Assembly: GCA_003171295.1 (NCBI GenBank)
Contig: PMYF01000699.1
Location: forward strand, 7,188 to 13,774
DNA: 6,587 bases
Source: Acidobacteriota bacterium
GTDB taxonomy: Bacteria > Acidobacteriota > Terriglobia > UBA7540
Direction of reading: 5' to 3'
The position numbers and the translations under genes were made by a program. Within the stretch, counting starts at the first letter, position 1; every line of letters starts with the position of its first letter. Below are positions 1-5,997 of this stretch, piece after piece. The notes under the pieces are model-generated. The model was given only the letters and a program-made list of their open reading frames with translations. It searched no databases and was not told where the DNA came from.

Positions 1-578
1 ACCTGGGTGATCTCGATGACCCCCACCCGGCTATTGGGGTCGGTGGCTTTGTAAACGGCCAACTGTGATCCCGGGTGTACGCCTTGCGCCGAGCCCATGT
101 CGATCATCACATTCGAACCCTCCACGGCGGTGATGTAGCCCTGGGTCGACTGGCGGCCCGCCGGGGCGGCCGGACGCGATACCGTGGCCACGTCGGCCGG
201 GGGTCCGGATGGCTGCATGGGCTGGCCGGTCAGCTTGCTCACGGCAGTTGCAGTTTCGGCACGCAGGTCCGCGACTGCCTTGCTCAGTTTCGCGAAATTC
301 TCCTCGTTGCCGATGCGCAAGGAGGAGAGCATTTGGTCCAATTCCTGAAGTTGGCGCTGCTGGCGTATCATAACGGTCTGGAGTTGGGCCTGGGTTTGTT
401 TGATCTCGGCCAGTTGGGAGTTGAGCGCGGCCGTCTGATTCCCTATGGCCTGCATCTGCTCTTGCAGCGCCTTGAACTGGTCGTCGAGGAACTTCTGTTC
501 ATCTTCCTTGAACTTCGGCCACGCACTGGTCGTCAAGAGGAGCAGTAAGAAGATGGCAAGTGCAATCTGGCGCTTCAT
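1..578 (-). CDS. Secreted coiled-coil protein with C-terminal FlgT_C-like beta domain (partial, 3' end off the window)
   Basis: The open frame runs from an ATG (codon 578-576) to the left edge without a stop: 192 codons, so the C-terminus is missing. Residues 1-19 are a signal peptide (MKRQ, a hydrophobic run at 5-15, then TTSA before W20). Residues about 25-118 are rich in Gln, Leu, Glu and Lys with heptad-like spacing (for example QAQLQTVMIRQQRQLQELDQ at 63-82), as in a coiled coil. A Pro/Ala-rich linker (119-142) leads to a beta-type segment with GYITAVEGSNVMIDMGSAQG at 147-166, then GVHPGSQLAVY. That pattern resembles FlgT C-terminal-type or MreC-like beta modules; this is a resemblance seen by eye. 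The start is well supported by GGGGAGG at 592-586, seven bases upstream. The gene lies 48 nt behind the kinase gene on the same strand and is probably co-transcribed, which suggests a periplasmic partner or output. A YbgF/CpoB-like role is an alternative for the coiled-coil half, but no TPR is visible. Confidence 0.8.
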   Translation of the reverse strand, partial: MKRQIALAIFLLLLLTTSAWPKFKEDEQKFLDDQFKALQEQMQAIGNQTAALNSQLAEIKQTQAQLQTVMIRQQRQLQELDQMLSSLRIGNEENFAKLSKAVADLRAETATAVSKLTGQPMQPSGPPADVATVSRPAAPAGRQSTQGYITAVEGSNVMIDMGSAQGVHPGSQLAVYKATDPNSRVGVIEITQ

Positions 579-626
579 GATCAAACCTCCCCAGTGTTTC
601 TGCCTGCTTCGCGAACGACGCCCGCG

Positions 627-2675
627 TTACTGTGGTTTCAGCGGGACTTCCACGCGGGGTGTCCCGCTCGCTGAAACGATGACTTGCGTTTGAACCGGCC
701 GGTAGCCGGAAAGCGACAGGGTCAGCATATGGGTCCCCACCGTCAAGCGAAAAGACGTTGGCGTCTGTCCGCCGGTAGGCTGGTTATCCGCAAATACCGT
801 GGCGCCCGGGGGTATGGTCCGGACTTCCACGATCCCCATCTGTGCGGTCTCGCCGAGAGCCAGTTTCTTGGTCATGATGGCCCCGCTCTTCAGTTCGAAC
901 GTAGTCTCATAAGGATCTGCCCCCGGACGCTTCACGGTGGCGACGTGCTGTCCGGCTTTCAAGGTGGCGTGGAACGGGGTGGGACCGTAGGATTTTCCGT
1001 CGATCAGCACTTCCACCCCCGGGGGAGTGGTCACCATGTTGACTTCGCCCACGGGCGCGGAAAGATTGCCGGTGACGCTCTTGGTCTGCCCCCCTTCAAT
1101 CGTCACACTCTGCTGGATATCGTCGTATCCGTCCTTGGAAATGACCACGTTATGGGTTCCTGCGGCCAGCTCCGGGATGGTGTGCGGGGTCACCCAGTTC
1201 GGATCGCTGCGTCCGTCGAGAGAGATCTTCGCGCCGGGAATGTTGGTGCTCACCATCAACTGCCCCACCTTGGAGACGGTGGGACGCGCGTGGGCAGGTT
1301 CCGCTTTCGGAGGAGTCGGGTTCGCCTCGGACTGAACGCTAGGCGCCGAAAGATTGCCCACGATGCTGCCAGCCTGCCCCTCGGCAATCGTCACATTCTG
1401 CTGGAAATCCTGGTAACCGCCTTTGGAAATAACCAGGCTATGCGTTCCCGCAGGGAGGTCTGGAATCGTATAGGGTGTCACCCAGTTCGGATCGCTCCGT
1501 CCGTCGAGGGAGATCTTTGCGCCGGGAACATTGGCGCTGACCTGAAGTTGTCCCAGCTTTGCCGCCGAGAGCGGCACAGGTGCCTGGTGCGAGGGATGCA
1601 GGAAGAAGTAGCCCCCGCCGCCCAAAATCCCGACCACCAAAAGCGCCCCGAGAACCCAGGCGATCTGGGGGATTCCCTCCCGGCGTGCCGGGGGCGGCGT
1701 GGTCACATGGATATTGACGGGGCTCGTGAGGGGGGTGTCCTCTACGGGCGCCGGTTCCAGGGCCTGCACGGGAGCCGCCGCCTCGGCCGACCCACCGCCC
1801 ATGCTCCCCGCCTTCAGAACCACCGTGCCTTGGGGCGACGCCGCCCCGCCCAGGGTTTTGTAATTCTTCAAATCTTCCGCCAACTCCCGGCACGTCTGGT
1901 AGCGTTCGTCAACATTCTTGGCGAGCGCTTTGCTAATCACGAAGCTCAACCCAGAATGGATCGACGCGTCCAGCTCGCGCGGCGGAATAGGGTTCTCATT
2001 GATGATCTTGTAAATGACCGTCGTGATGTTCTGGCCCCCGAAGGGCTTTTCACCCGTCACCAATTCGTAAAGGATCACTCCCAACGAGAAAATGTCAGAT
2101 CGGCCATCGACCTGGCGGCCTTTCACCTGCTCGGGCGACATGTAATTTGGGGTGCCCAGAATCTGGCCGGCCTGCGTCATGCCCATCGACATCATCTTGG
2201 CAATGCCAAAATCGGTTACTTTCACCAGCCCGTTCTGTAAGATCATAATGTTCGCGGGCTTAATATCGCGATGCACGATCCTGTTCTGGTGAGCGCGGTC
2301 GAGGGCGCTGCACACCTGGTCGTAAATGGGCAGAATGGTTTCAATCGGCAGAATGTTCTGCTCCTGGACGATGGCCTCCAGAGACTTGCCCTCCAGAAAT
2401 TCCATGGCCAGGAAGAGGGTGCCGTTGTCCTCGCCAAAATCGTACACCGTGATGATATTGGGATGGGCCAGCATCCCCGCTGCCTGAGCCTCGCGCTGAA
2501 AGCGTGCCTTGTACTCCTGGAACTCCTGCGCGGAAAGGCCTTCGGTGAGCATGGTCTTGATCGCCACCGTGCGGCCAATAATGGGGTCGTACCCCTGGTA
2601 CACTACACCCATGGACCCGCGGCCCAATTCACCGACAATTTGATATCGTCCCGTCTTGGTCAGCGCTTCGGCCAT
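627..2675 (-). CDS. Transmembrane Hanks-type serine/threonine protein kinase with four PEGA domains
   Basis: The 682-aa membrane kinase should phosphorylate Ser/Thr on cytoplasmic targets in response to an envelope signal. The kinase domain spans about 11-271 and looks catalytically intact: glycine loop G18-x-G20-x-x-G23, ATP-binding K40 (VAIK), helix-C E62, catalytic loop HRDIKPAN with D137, K139 and N142, DFG at 155-157, P+1 loop GTPNYMSPE (174-182), D194 in DGRSDIFSLG, and R258. The activation loop (about 158-175) carries S163, T167 and T175 as possible autophosphorylation sites. A Pro/Ala-rich juxtamembrane stretch (280-335) precedes one membrane helix (about 338-358). Outside lie four PEGA domains: 374-445, 470-541, 543-608 and 613-682. 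The first two are near-duplicates. The ATG at 2675 has GAGG only four bases upstream; it is still the best start because the glycine loop follows at once. PknB-type kinases of Gram-positives carry PASTA domains instead; kinase-PEGA fusions are typical of Acidobacteriota and relatives. The substrate and ligand cannot be read from the sequence. Confidence 0.96.
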   Translation of the reverse strand: MAEALTKTGRYQIVGELGRGSMGVVYQGYDPIIGRTVAIKTMLTEGLSAQEFQEYKARFQREAQAAGMLAHPNIITVYDFGEDNGTLFLAMEFLEGKSLEAIVQEQNILPIETILPIYDQVCSALDRAHQNRIVHRDIKPANIMILQNGLVKVTDFGIAKMMSMGMTQAGQILGTPNYMSPEQVKGRQVDGRSDIFSLGVILYELVTGEKPFGGQNITTVIYKIINENPIPPRELDASIHSGLSFVISKALAKNVDERYQTCRELAEDLKNYKTLGGAASPQGTVVLKAGSMGGGSAEAAAPVQALEPAPVEDTPLTSPVNIHVTTPPPARREGIPQIAWVLGALLVVGILGGGGYFFLHPSHQAPVPLSAAKLGQLQVSANVPGAKISLDGRSDPNWVTPYTIPDLPAGTHSLVISKGGYQDFQQNVTIAEGQAGSIVGNLSAPSVQSEANPTPPKAEPAHARPTVSKVGQLMVSTNIPGAKISLDGRSDPNWVTPHTIPELAAGTHNVVISKDGYDDIQQSVTIEGGQTKSVTGNLSAPVGEVNMVTTPPGVEVLIDGKSYGPTPFHATLKAGQHVATVKRPGADPYETTFELKSGAIMTKKLALGETAQMGIVEVRTIPPGATVFADNQPTGGQTPTSFRLTVGTHMLTLSLSGYRPVQTQVIVSASGTPRVEVPLKPQ
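1053..1556 (-). repeat. Near-identical tandem PEGA modules 1 and 2 (288-bp period)
   Basis: Within the kinase gene, 1341-1556 (residues 374-445) and 1053-1268 (residues 470-541) encode two PEGA domains in register with a 96-codon period. By hand alignment 53 of 72 residues are identical, including an unbroken PGAKISLDGRSDPNWVTP block and the closing GNLSAP. The DNA is also close: the stretch 1191-1251 differs from 1479-1539 at about seven of 61 positions. Modules 3 and 4 share only the generic PEGA pattern (PPG near the start, DG, TP, a closing GxH segment), so modules 1 and 2 arose by a later duplication. Confidence 0.88.
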
Positions 2676-2807
2676 GTAGCCTCGCTTTCACACTCCTGCC
2701 CACATCGCATCTGTGCGCCGGAGCAGGTCCCCCTGAATTGTCGTCTATTGGCCACCATCACGCGTCGGCCAAACGAGCTGCAGATAATTCGTCTTTTTCG
2801 CAAGCCA

Positions 2808-2836
2808 AGCCTAACTCAAGAGGTAGTGCAAGTCAA
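2808..2836 (-). promoter_or_regulatory. Weak candidate promoter for the kinase operon
   Basis: On the minus strand TTGACT (2836-2831) is followed after 17 nt by TAGGCT (2813-2808). The -35 is good but the -10 matches the consensus at only three of six positions. It lies about 130 bp upstream of the kinase ATG. No better sigma-70-like pair was found in the leader, so the true promoter may be elsewhere. Confidence 0.22.
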
Positions 2837-2840
2837 TGTC

Positions 2841-2901
2841 ATGCCCCATTAGAAATATCCCCATTCTTAGCTCATTAGGTTAGGAGTGTCCCCTTCTTGA
2901 G
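2841..2901. repeat. Cluster of short CCCC-cored repeats, possible mobile-element or REP remnant
   Basis: Three related words lie in the same orientation: ATGCCCCATTAGAAA (2841-2855), TATCCCCATTCTTAG (2856-2870) and TGTCCCCTTCTTGAG (2887-2901). The last is preceded by TTAGGAG. Words of the type GGAGTGTCCCC or GGGGACATTTCT occur in dispersed repeats and transposon ends of several GC-rich bacteria, including repeats linked to IS200-like REP-associated transposases; that link rests on memory of the motif. No transposase frame is present, so at most this is a remnant or an orphan repeat. Confidence 0.3.
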
Positions 2902-2975
2902 TTTGGGTTTTCTTGTTCTTGGTATCTCATGGGTTTTGTCTTTTGTTGTGGTTTGGGTTCGTGTCGTGATTGAAT

Positions 2976-3052
2976 CCGGTCGAGAGCCTCGGCCGGAGCG
3001 CAGCCCTGCGGAGCTCTGCAGGGCGGGGCCACACGCCCAAGCGCTCTGCGCT
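2976..3052. repeat. Three consecutive GC-rich hairpins
   Basis: Hairpin A pairs CCGGTCGAG (2976-2984) with CTCGGCCGG (2988-2996): nine pairs with one G-T wobble and a 3-nt loop. Hairpin B pairs GCCCTGC (3003-3009) with GCAGGGC (3018-3024): seven perfect pairs around an 8-nt loop containing the palindrome GAGCTC. Hairpin C pairs AGCGC (3040-3044) with GCGCT (3048-3052). They follow directly on the T/G-rich tract. There is no U-run, so these are not ordinary terminators. They may be a palindromic repeat unit or a structured RNA; which one cannot be decided here. Confidence 0.4.
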
Positions 3053-3158
3053 GAGGTTTGCGTGAAGGCGCACCGCTTGCCCCCACCCTCCGCTCGACCC
3101 AAGATGGCAAGAGGAAGGGAGTGGCCTGAAATCGGGCACTCTCCCCTGCAGTACCGAC

Positions 3159-3187
3159 TTGATTTGTGACCCTTCCTGGAGTATTAA
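3159..3187 (+). promoter_or_regulatory. Sigma-70-like promoter of the LssY-domain gene
   Basis: TTGATT (3159-3164) and TATTAA (3182-3187) are separated by 17 bp, each matching four of six consensus bases. The predicted start of transcription near 3194 gives a leader of about 78 nt to the GTG at 3272. It also argues against the upstream in-frame GTG at 3197, which would leave almost no leader. Confidence 0.5.
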
Positions 3188-3271
3188 TCGCTTCCTGTGG
3201 CGGGACATCGGCCAGCTAAACAGCGCCAAGTCCTGCCTGGCAAGTGTCCAACGAATGCTGAGAGGTTGACC

Positions 3272-4591
3272 GTGAGAAACCGAGCCGTGACCGCTTCCTC
3301 CGAACCCTCGGCGGGTTTCCGGTTCCGCCCCGGAAGGCAGCACAACTTCTTGCTGGCCCTTGCTGGCGTCGTTTTCTGGGTTGTGAATTTGGCTACCGCT
3401 CCAGGGGCGCCCAGGCCAGGCCTTCCGGCCGAGGATAGCAGCAACACGCTGGCAGCCGGAACGCAACTCCACGTGCGGCTGGGGACCCCGGTCAGCACGA
3501 AGACCTCACACCTCCATCAGCCTGTAACCGCGCGCGTGGTGTGCGAAGTCACGGCGGGTCAAGGCGTGCTCGTGCCCATCGGGGCGGAAGTGGAAGGGGA
3601 AATCGCAAAATTGATTCCCACCTCTGACCCTACAGACCGCGCCCGCCTGCTACTTCGTTTCAACCAGTTGCTAATTCCGGGTCACCCGGCGCTCCCCCTG
3701 GCCGCGCACTTGATGGACGTGGAGAACGCACGCGAAACCGTCCTGAAGGATGGGACGATCCAAGGGGTCCTGGCCAGCGAGGTGCCGATCTCACGCGTCG
3801 AAGACGCTCTGGACAAGCTGGGGTCCGCGGGCGGACAGCTTCAAAAGATGTCGGATAAGGCCCTTGGGAAGGCGGATACTTCGATCGATTATCGCGCCGG
3901 CGCCGACCTGACCCTGGCGCTCGACAAAACACTCACGGTGGATTCGACCTCACCGGCGGCGGTTTCGAGCCAACTCTCTCAGGCTGTGGCGGACGTCGTC
4001 CAGAAACTCCTCGCCGACGCCCCCCGGCGTGCCCAGGCGAAGAACAACGCGCCGGGTGATCCGCTCAACCTGGTCGTGGTGGGAAACGCCGACCAGATCC
4101 GCAAGGCCTTCCAGCAAGCCGGCTGGAGTGTGGCTGCGAAGAAGAACCGGAAATCCGTGTTGGGCACGGTGCGCGCGGTGGCCAGCGAAGAGGGCTTCGG
4201 GCAGGCCCCCGTCTCCGATCTCTACCTGTATGACCGCGCTGAAGACTTGGCCTATGAAAAGATGCTGAACACCTTCATGAAGCGCCATCACCTGCGCCTG
4301 TGGCGTTCTTCCCTCACCGGCCCCGATGGCGTTGAAATCTGGCTGGGGGCGGCGACCCATGACATCGGCCTGGACGTGCACCCCGGCGTGGTTTCACATG
4401 AGATCGACCCTGATCTCGATGCAGAGCGCGCCAAGGTCAGCGCCGACCTCATAGCCGGTGGGTTGGTCGCTGCCGAACAACTTGTGACCCGCCCCAATCC
4501 GCTCTCGGAAGGCAAGACGGCCACCGGAGGCACCTGGAAGACGGACGGCCAGTTGCTGGCGATTGAGCTAAAAGCCTCCGGCGCCATGTAA
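3272..4591 (+). CDS. Envelope-anchored protein with C-terminal LssY_C-like domain
   Basis: This 439-aa protein probably sits in the cell envelope. Residues 1-23 are basic and polar, 24-43 are hydrophobic (NFLLALAGVVFWVVNLATAP), forming a signal anchor or signal peptide. Residues 58-135 form a beta-rich module (LAAGTQLHVRLGTPVSTKTS, then GQGVLVPIGAEVEGEI) like the TrbI/VirB10-type barrel of acidobacterial envelope proteins. Residues 263-430 match the LssY C-terminal pattern: PLNLVVVG, FQQAGW, PVSDLYLYDRAEDLAYEK, MKRHHLRLW, WLGAATHDIGL, then SHEIDPDLDAER. In LssY itself this domain is joined to membrane DedA/PAP2-type parts; here those are absent. Its biochemical role is not established. The GTG at 3272 is preferred because AGAGG lies six bases upstream and a promoter lies at 3159-3187; an in-frame GTG at 3197 would add 25 residues but has no ribosome binding site. 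The stop at 4589-4591 is followed by a 130-bp gap. Confidence 0.85.
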   Translation: MRNRAVTASSEPSAGFRFRPGRQHNFLLALAGVVFWVVNLATAPGAPRPGLPAEDSSNTLAAGTQLHVRLGTPVSTKTSHLHQPVTARVVCEVTAGQGVLVPIGAEVEGEIAKLIPTSDPTDRARLLLRFNQLLIPGHPALPLAAHLMDVENARETVLKDGTIQGVLASEVPISRVEDALDKLGSAGGQLQKMSDKALGKADTSIDYRAGADLTLALDKTLTVDSTSPAAVSSQLSQAVADVVQKLLADAPRRAQAKNNAPGDPLNLVVVGNADQIRKAFQQAGWSVAAKKNRKSVLGTVRAVASEEGFGQAPVSDLYLYDRAEDLAYEKMLNTFMKRHHLRLWRSSLTGPDGVEIWLGAATHDIGLDVHPGVVSHEIDPDLDAERAKVSADLIAGGLVAAEQLVTRPNPLSEGKTATGGTWKTDGQLLAIELKASGAM

Positions 4592-4629
4592 AGCGTCCGG
4601 GCACGGCGCCATGAAATCCCCTGTGCCCA

Positions 4630-4659
4630 TTGACGCGCTTCCGGGGGCCGAGGTATGTT
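4630..4659 (+). promoter_or_regulatory. Sigma-70-like promoter of the 113-aa protein gene
   Basis: TTGACG (4630-4635, five of six) and TATGTT (4654-4659, four of six) are 18 bp apart. Transcription would start near 4666, downstream of the in-frame ATG at 4611 and about 56 nt before the ATG at 4722. This supports both an independent promoter and the shorter start. Confidence 0.45.
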
Positions 4660-4721
4660 TTCCGGAGCCCAAGCGGTCCATCCATTTGTCCCGGGTCCGC
4701 GAGCCGAGTGTGAGGTTGAGC

Positions 4722-5063
4722 ATGTCCACGAAACCTGTTCCCCCAGCCGCGGTTCCCCCGCGCGTCACGGGCAAGATCATCGACACCGTCGCGAAAATTT
4801 CCGTGGACGCCACTCGTCCTTTACCCCTGGTCTGCGCGCTTTATGCCGTGGAAAACTCCGAGGGCATGTGGCTGTGCGCGTATTACGGCGCCAACCGCAG
4901 CGTCTTCGACAACCTTCCCCAAAAAGACCGGGAAATCGACGAGGCCACACTGGGCATCACCTTTCTCCACAAACGCTTCATCCCCAAGGATCAGTACCAG
5001 CCCGTGCATTGGGAACAGTTCAAGAAAGAGCAGTTCATGACCTACGGCGCCCACGGCGGGTAG
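4722..5063 (+). CDS. Hypothetical protein, 113 aa, probably cytoplasmic
   Basis: I do not recognise this protein. It has no signal peptide or membrane helix. Residues 1-14 are a Pro-rich disordered tail (STKPVPPAAVPPR). The rest looks like a compact alpha/beta fold: GKIIDTVAKISVDAT (17-31), a hydrophobic strand PLVCALYAVENSEGMWLCAYY (35-55) with Cys38 and Cys52, then DNLPQKDREIDEATLGITFL (63-82) and a charged aromatic tail (QYQPVHWEQFKKEQFMTYG). The ATG at 4722 is chosen because GAGG (4712-4715) lies six bases upstream and a promoter-like pair lies at 4630-4659; the frame could open at ATG 4611, adding 37 low-information residues. It lies 130 bp after the LssY-type gene and 182 bp before the Met-rich secreted protein gene. 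The reading frame and its start signals are good evidence for a gene; no function can be assigned. Confidence 0.72.
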   Translation: MSTKPVPPAAVPPRVTGKIIDTVAKISVDATRPLPLVCALYAVENSEGMWLCAYYGANRSVFDNLPQKDREIDEATLGITFLHKRFIPKDQYQPVHWEQFKKEQFMTYGAHGG

Positions 5064-5071
5064 GTGGCGGA

Positions 5072-5176
5072 TTGCATCGGGGCGCGCGATTTCTGCTATA
5101 CTCGGCGGCAGATGGTGGTTTCTCGCGGATATTAAGGCGCGGCACGAGGGTTGTCATAGAGCCGCGGAGCTATACT
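5072..5176 (+). promoter_or_regulatory. Two TATACT -10-like boxes upstream of the Met-rich protein gene
   Basis: GCTATACTC occurs twice in the 182-bp spacer: at 5096-5103 as CTATACTC preceded by G, and again at 5169-5177. The upstream -10 (5097-5102) has only a weak TTGCAT (5072-5077) at 19 bp. The downstream one (5171-5176) has TTGTCA (5151-5156), a good -35, but only 14 bp away. Either could be used, perhaps with an activator; the spacing is not ideal for either. Confidence 0.3.
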
Positions 5177-5245
5177 CAAAGAATCTCTGGCCTCATAGTC
5201 AACGGGATTGCTGACAGGCCAGTTAAAAATCGGAGGTACCGGCCT

Positions 5246-5929
5246 ATGAGTTGTTCCAAGAGAGCAATGATAGTGTTGGCGCTGGCGCTGGCGCTCGCAG
5301 CCAGTGCTTCGGCGCAGTGGGGCGGCAGAGGCGGCAAGGGGGGACCACAAGCCCCGACGCCCAGCCTGCAGAATGCGGTGATGAACTCGGGCGCCGAATA
5401 CAAGATGACCACGAAGGGTAAGGACATGGATATTGGTTACGCGATCGTCGGCAAGGAAGACGTGAAAGGCGAACCCGGCATCTGGCTCGAAACCCGTATG
5501 CAGAGTGCGGAACTGGGCGGGGAAATGGTTACGAAAATGTTGATGGTAACCTCTGGGTCCGAGCCCGGTATGAAGCGCATGATCACGCAGGCTCCCGGAA
5601 AGCCGCCCATGGAGATGGGTGGCATGTTGATGGGGATGATGAAATCACACCAACCCCAGCAATCCACCGGCAAACCGGATATGGGTGAACTGGTCGGCAC
5701 GGAAAGCGTGACGGTTCCCGCCGGCACGTTCGCCTGCCAGCACTATCGCAAGCAGGAAAAGGGCGGCCAAATGGACTATTGGATCACGACCCAGGTTGCG
5801 TCGTTCGGCTGGGTGAAGATGACCACGCCGGACCTGACCATGGTACTCACGAAGATCCTGACCAACGAAACCACCCACATCAAGGGCGAACCTCAGAAGA
5901 TGCAAATGCCTGAAATGCCTCACTCCTAG
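5246..5929 (+). CDS. Secreted methionine-rich protein of unknown function, 227 aa
   Basis: The protein begins with a clear signal peptide: MSCSKR, hydrophobic core 8-20 (MIVLALALALAAS), and an ASA cleavage site before Q24, so it is exported. A short Gly/Pro-rich segment (25-40) precedes a beta-rich body with YKMTTKGKDMDIGYAIVGKE (52-71), GEPGIWLETRMQ, the GTESVTVPAGTFACQHYR motif (151-168) and YWITTQVASFGWVKM (178-192). The VPAGTF-x-C-x-HYR...YW...FGWVK arrangement resembles periplasmic LolA/LolB-like or DUF3108-type proteins of Acidobacteriota; this is a resemblance only. About 24 of 227 residues are Met, with a cluster MEMGGMLMGMMK at 122-133 and MQMPEMPH at the end. C164 is the only Cys in the mature form, so it is not a lipoprotein (the Cys at residue 3 is too close to the start for a lipobox). 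ATG 5246 follows GGAGG (5232-5236) by nine bases. The frame remains open far upstream, but only this start has a ribosome site and signal peptide. Confidence 0.85.
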   Translation: MSCSKRAMIVLALALALAASASAQWGGRGGKGGPQAPTPSLQNAVMNSGAEYKMTTKGKDMDIGYAIVGKEDVKGEPGIWLETRMQSAELGGEMVTKMLMVTSGSEPGMKRMITQAPGKPPMEMGGMLMGMMKSHQPQQSTGKPDMGELVGTESVTVPAGTFACQHYRKQEKGGQMDYWITTQVASFGWVKMTTPDLTMVLTKILTNETTHIKGEPQKMQMPEMPHS

Positions 5930-5952
5930 GGTTCAACCTGCCTTCGTGGTTG

Positions 5953-5983
5953 CGGCGAGGGCCGGTGCCTCCGGCCCTCGCCG
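5953..5983. terminator. Perfect 13-bp stem after the Met-rich protein gene
   Basis: CGGCGAGGGCCGG (5953-5965) pairs perfectly with CCGGCCCTCGCCG (5971-5983) around a 5-nt loop TGCCT, 24 nt after the stop codon. The stem is very stable, but there is no T-run after it, so it is either a non-canonical terminator/mRNA stabiliser or a palindromic repeat. Confidence 0.45.
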
Positions 5984-5997
5984 GCCTGAAGGTCGGC
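5980..5997. repeat. Second overlapping palindrome of REP-like type
   Basis: GCCGGCC (5980-5986) pairs with GGTCGGC (5991-5997) around TGAA: seven pairs, one a G-T wobble. It shares bases 5980-5983 with the right arm of the preceding stem, so the two hairpins exclude each other in part. The string CCGGCCTGAAGGTCGGCGCT resembles dispersed GCCGGCCTGAAGGCCGGC repeats common in GC-rich genomes; genome-wide copies would have to be counted. Confidence 0.4.

Larger units (their letters stand above)
2676..3271. other. 596-bp divergent intergenic region, no convincing gene
   Basis: This region separates the leftward kinase gene from the rightward LssY-type gene. From left to right it holds the kinase leader (2676-2840), a group of CCCC-cored short repeats (2841-2901), a T/G-rich tract with about four A in 77 bases (2894-2970), three GC-rich hairpins (2976-3052), an imperfect dyad (GGGAGTG at 3117 against CACT with CTCCC, ending 3145), a promoter-like sequence (3159-3187) and the leader of the rightward gene. 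Short open frames on both strands overlap each other, lack ribosome binding sites and give low-complexity proteins, so none is called. Much of it looks like accessory or decayed repeat DNA inserted between two promoters. Confidence 0.7.

Noticed and set aside
75..548. 157-aa open frame on the plus strand opposite the coiled-coil gene
   Set aside because: The minus-strand frame has a signal peptide, coiled coil and strong ribosome site; the plus frame is a compositional shadow.
684..2240. 518-aa open frame on the plus strand opposite the kinase gene
   Set aside because: It is antisense to a fully supported kinase, is rich in Arg/His/Gly as expected of a GC-rich shadow frame, and has no recognisable domain or ribosome site.
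3197..3271. Longer start (GTG 3197) for the LssY-type protein
   Set aside because: No ribosome site, and the predicted transcription start lies only about three bases before it; GTG 3272 has AGAGG at six bases.
2875..3472. Three overlapping minus-strand open frames of 75, 76 and 181 aa in the divergent intergenic region
   Set aside because: Low-complexity proteins in different frames over the repeat and hairpin region, no ribosome sites, and the longest runs antisense into the LssY-type gene.
4580..4613. Direct repeat CGGCGCCATG at the end of the LssY-type gene and 25 bp later
   Set aside because: Ten bases built on a GC-rich palindrome is easily expected by chance; no insertion lies between the copies.
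4611..4721. Longer start (ATG 4611) for the 113-aa protein
   Set aside because: It lies upstream of the predicted transcription start and has no ribosome site; ATG 4722 has GAGG at six bases.
4655..5245. Upstream extension of the Met-rich protein frame by 197 codons
   Set aside because: The extension overlaps the 113-aa gene in another frame, is Arg/Pro/His-rich, and would bury a clear signal peptide that has its own GGAGG site.
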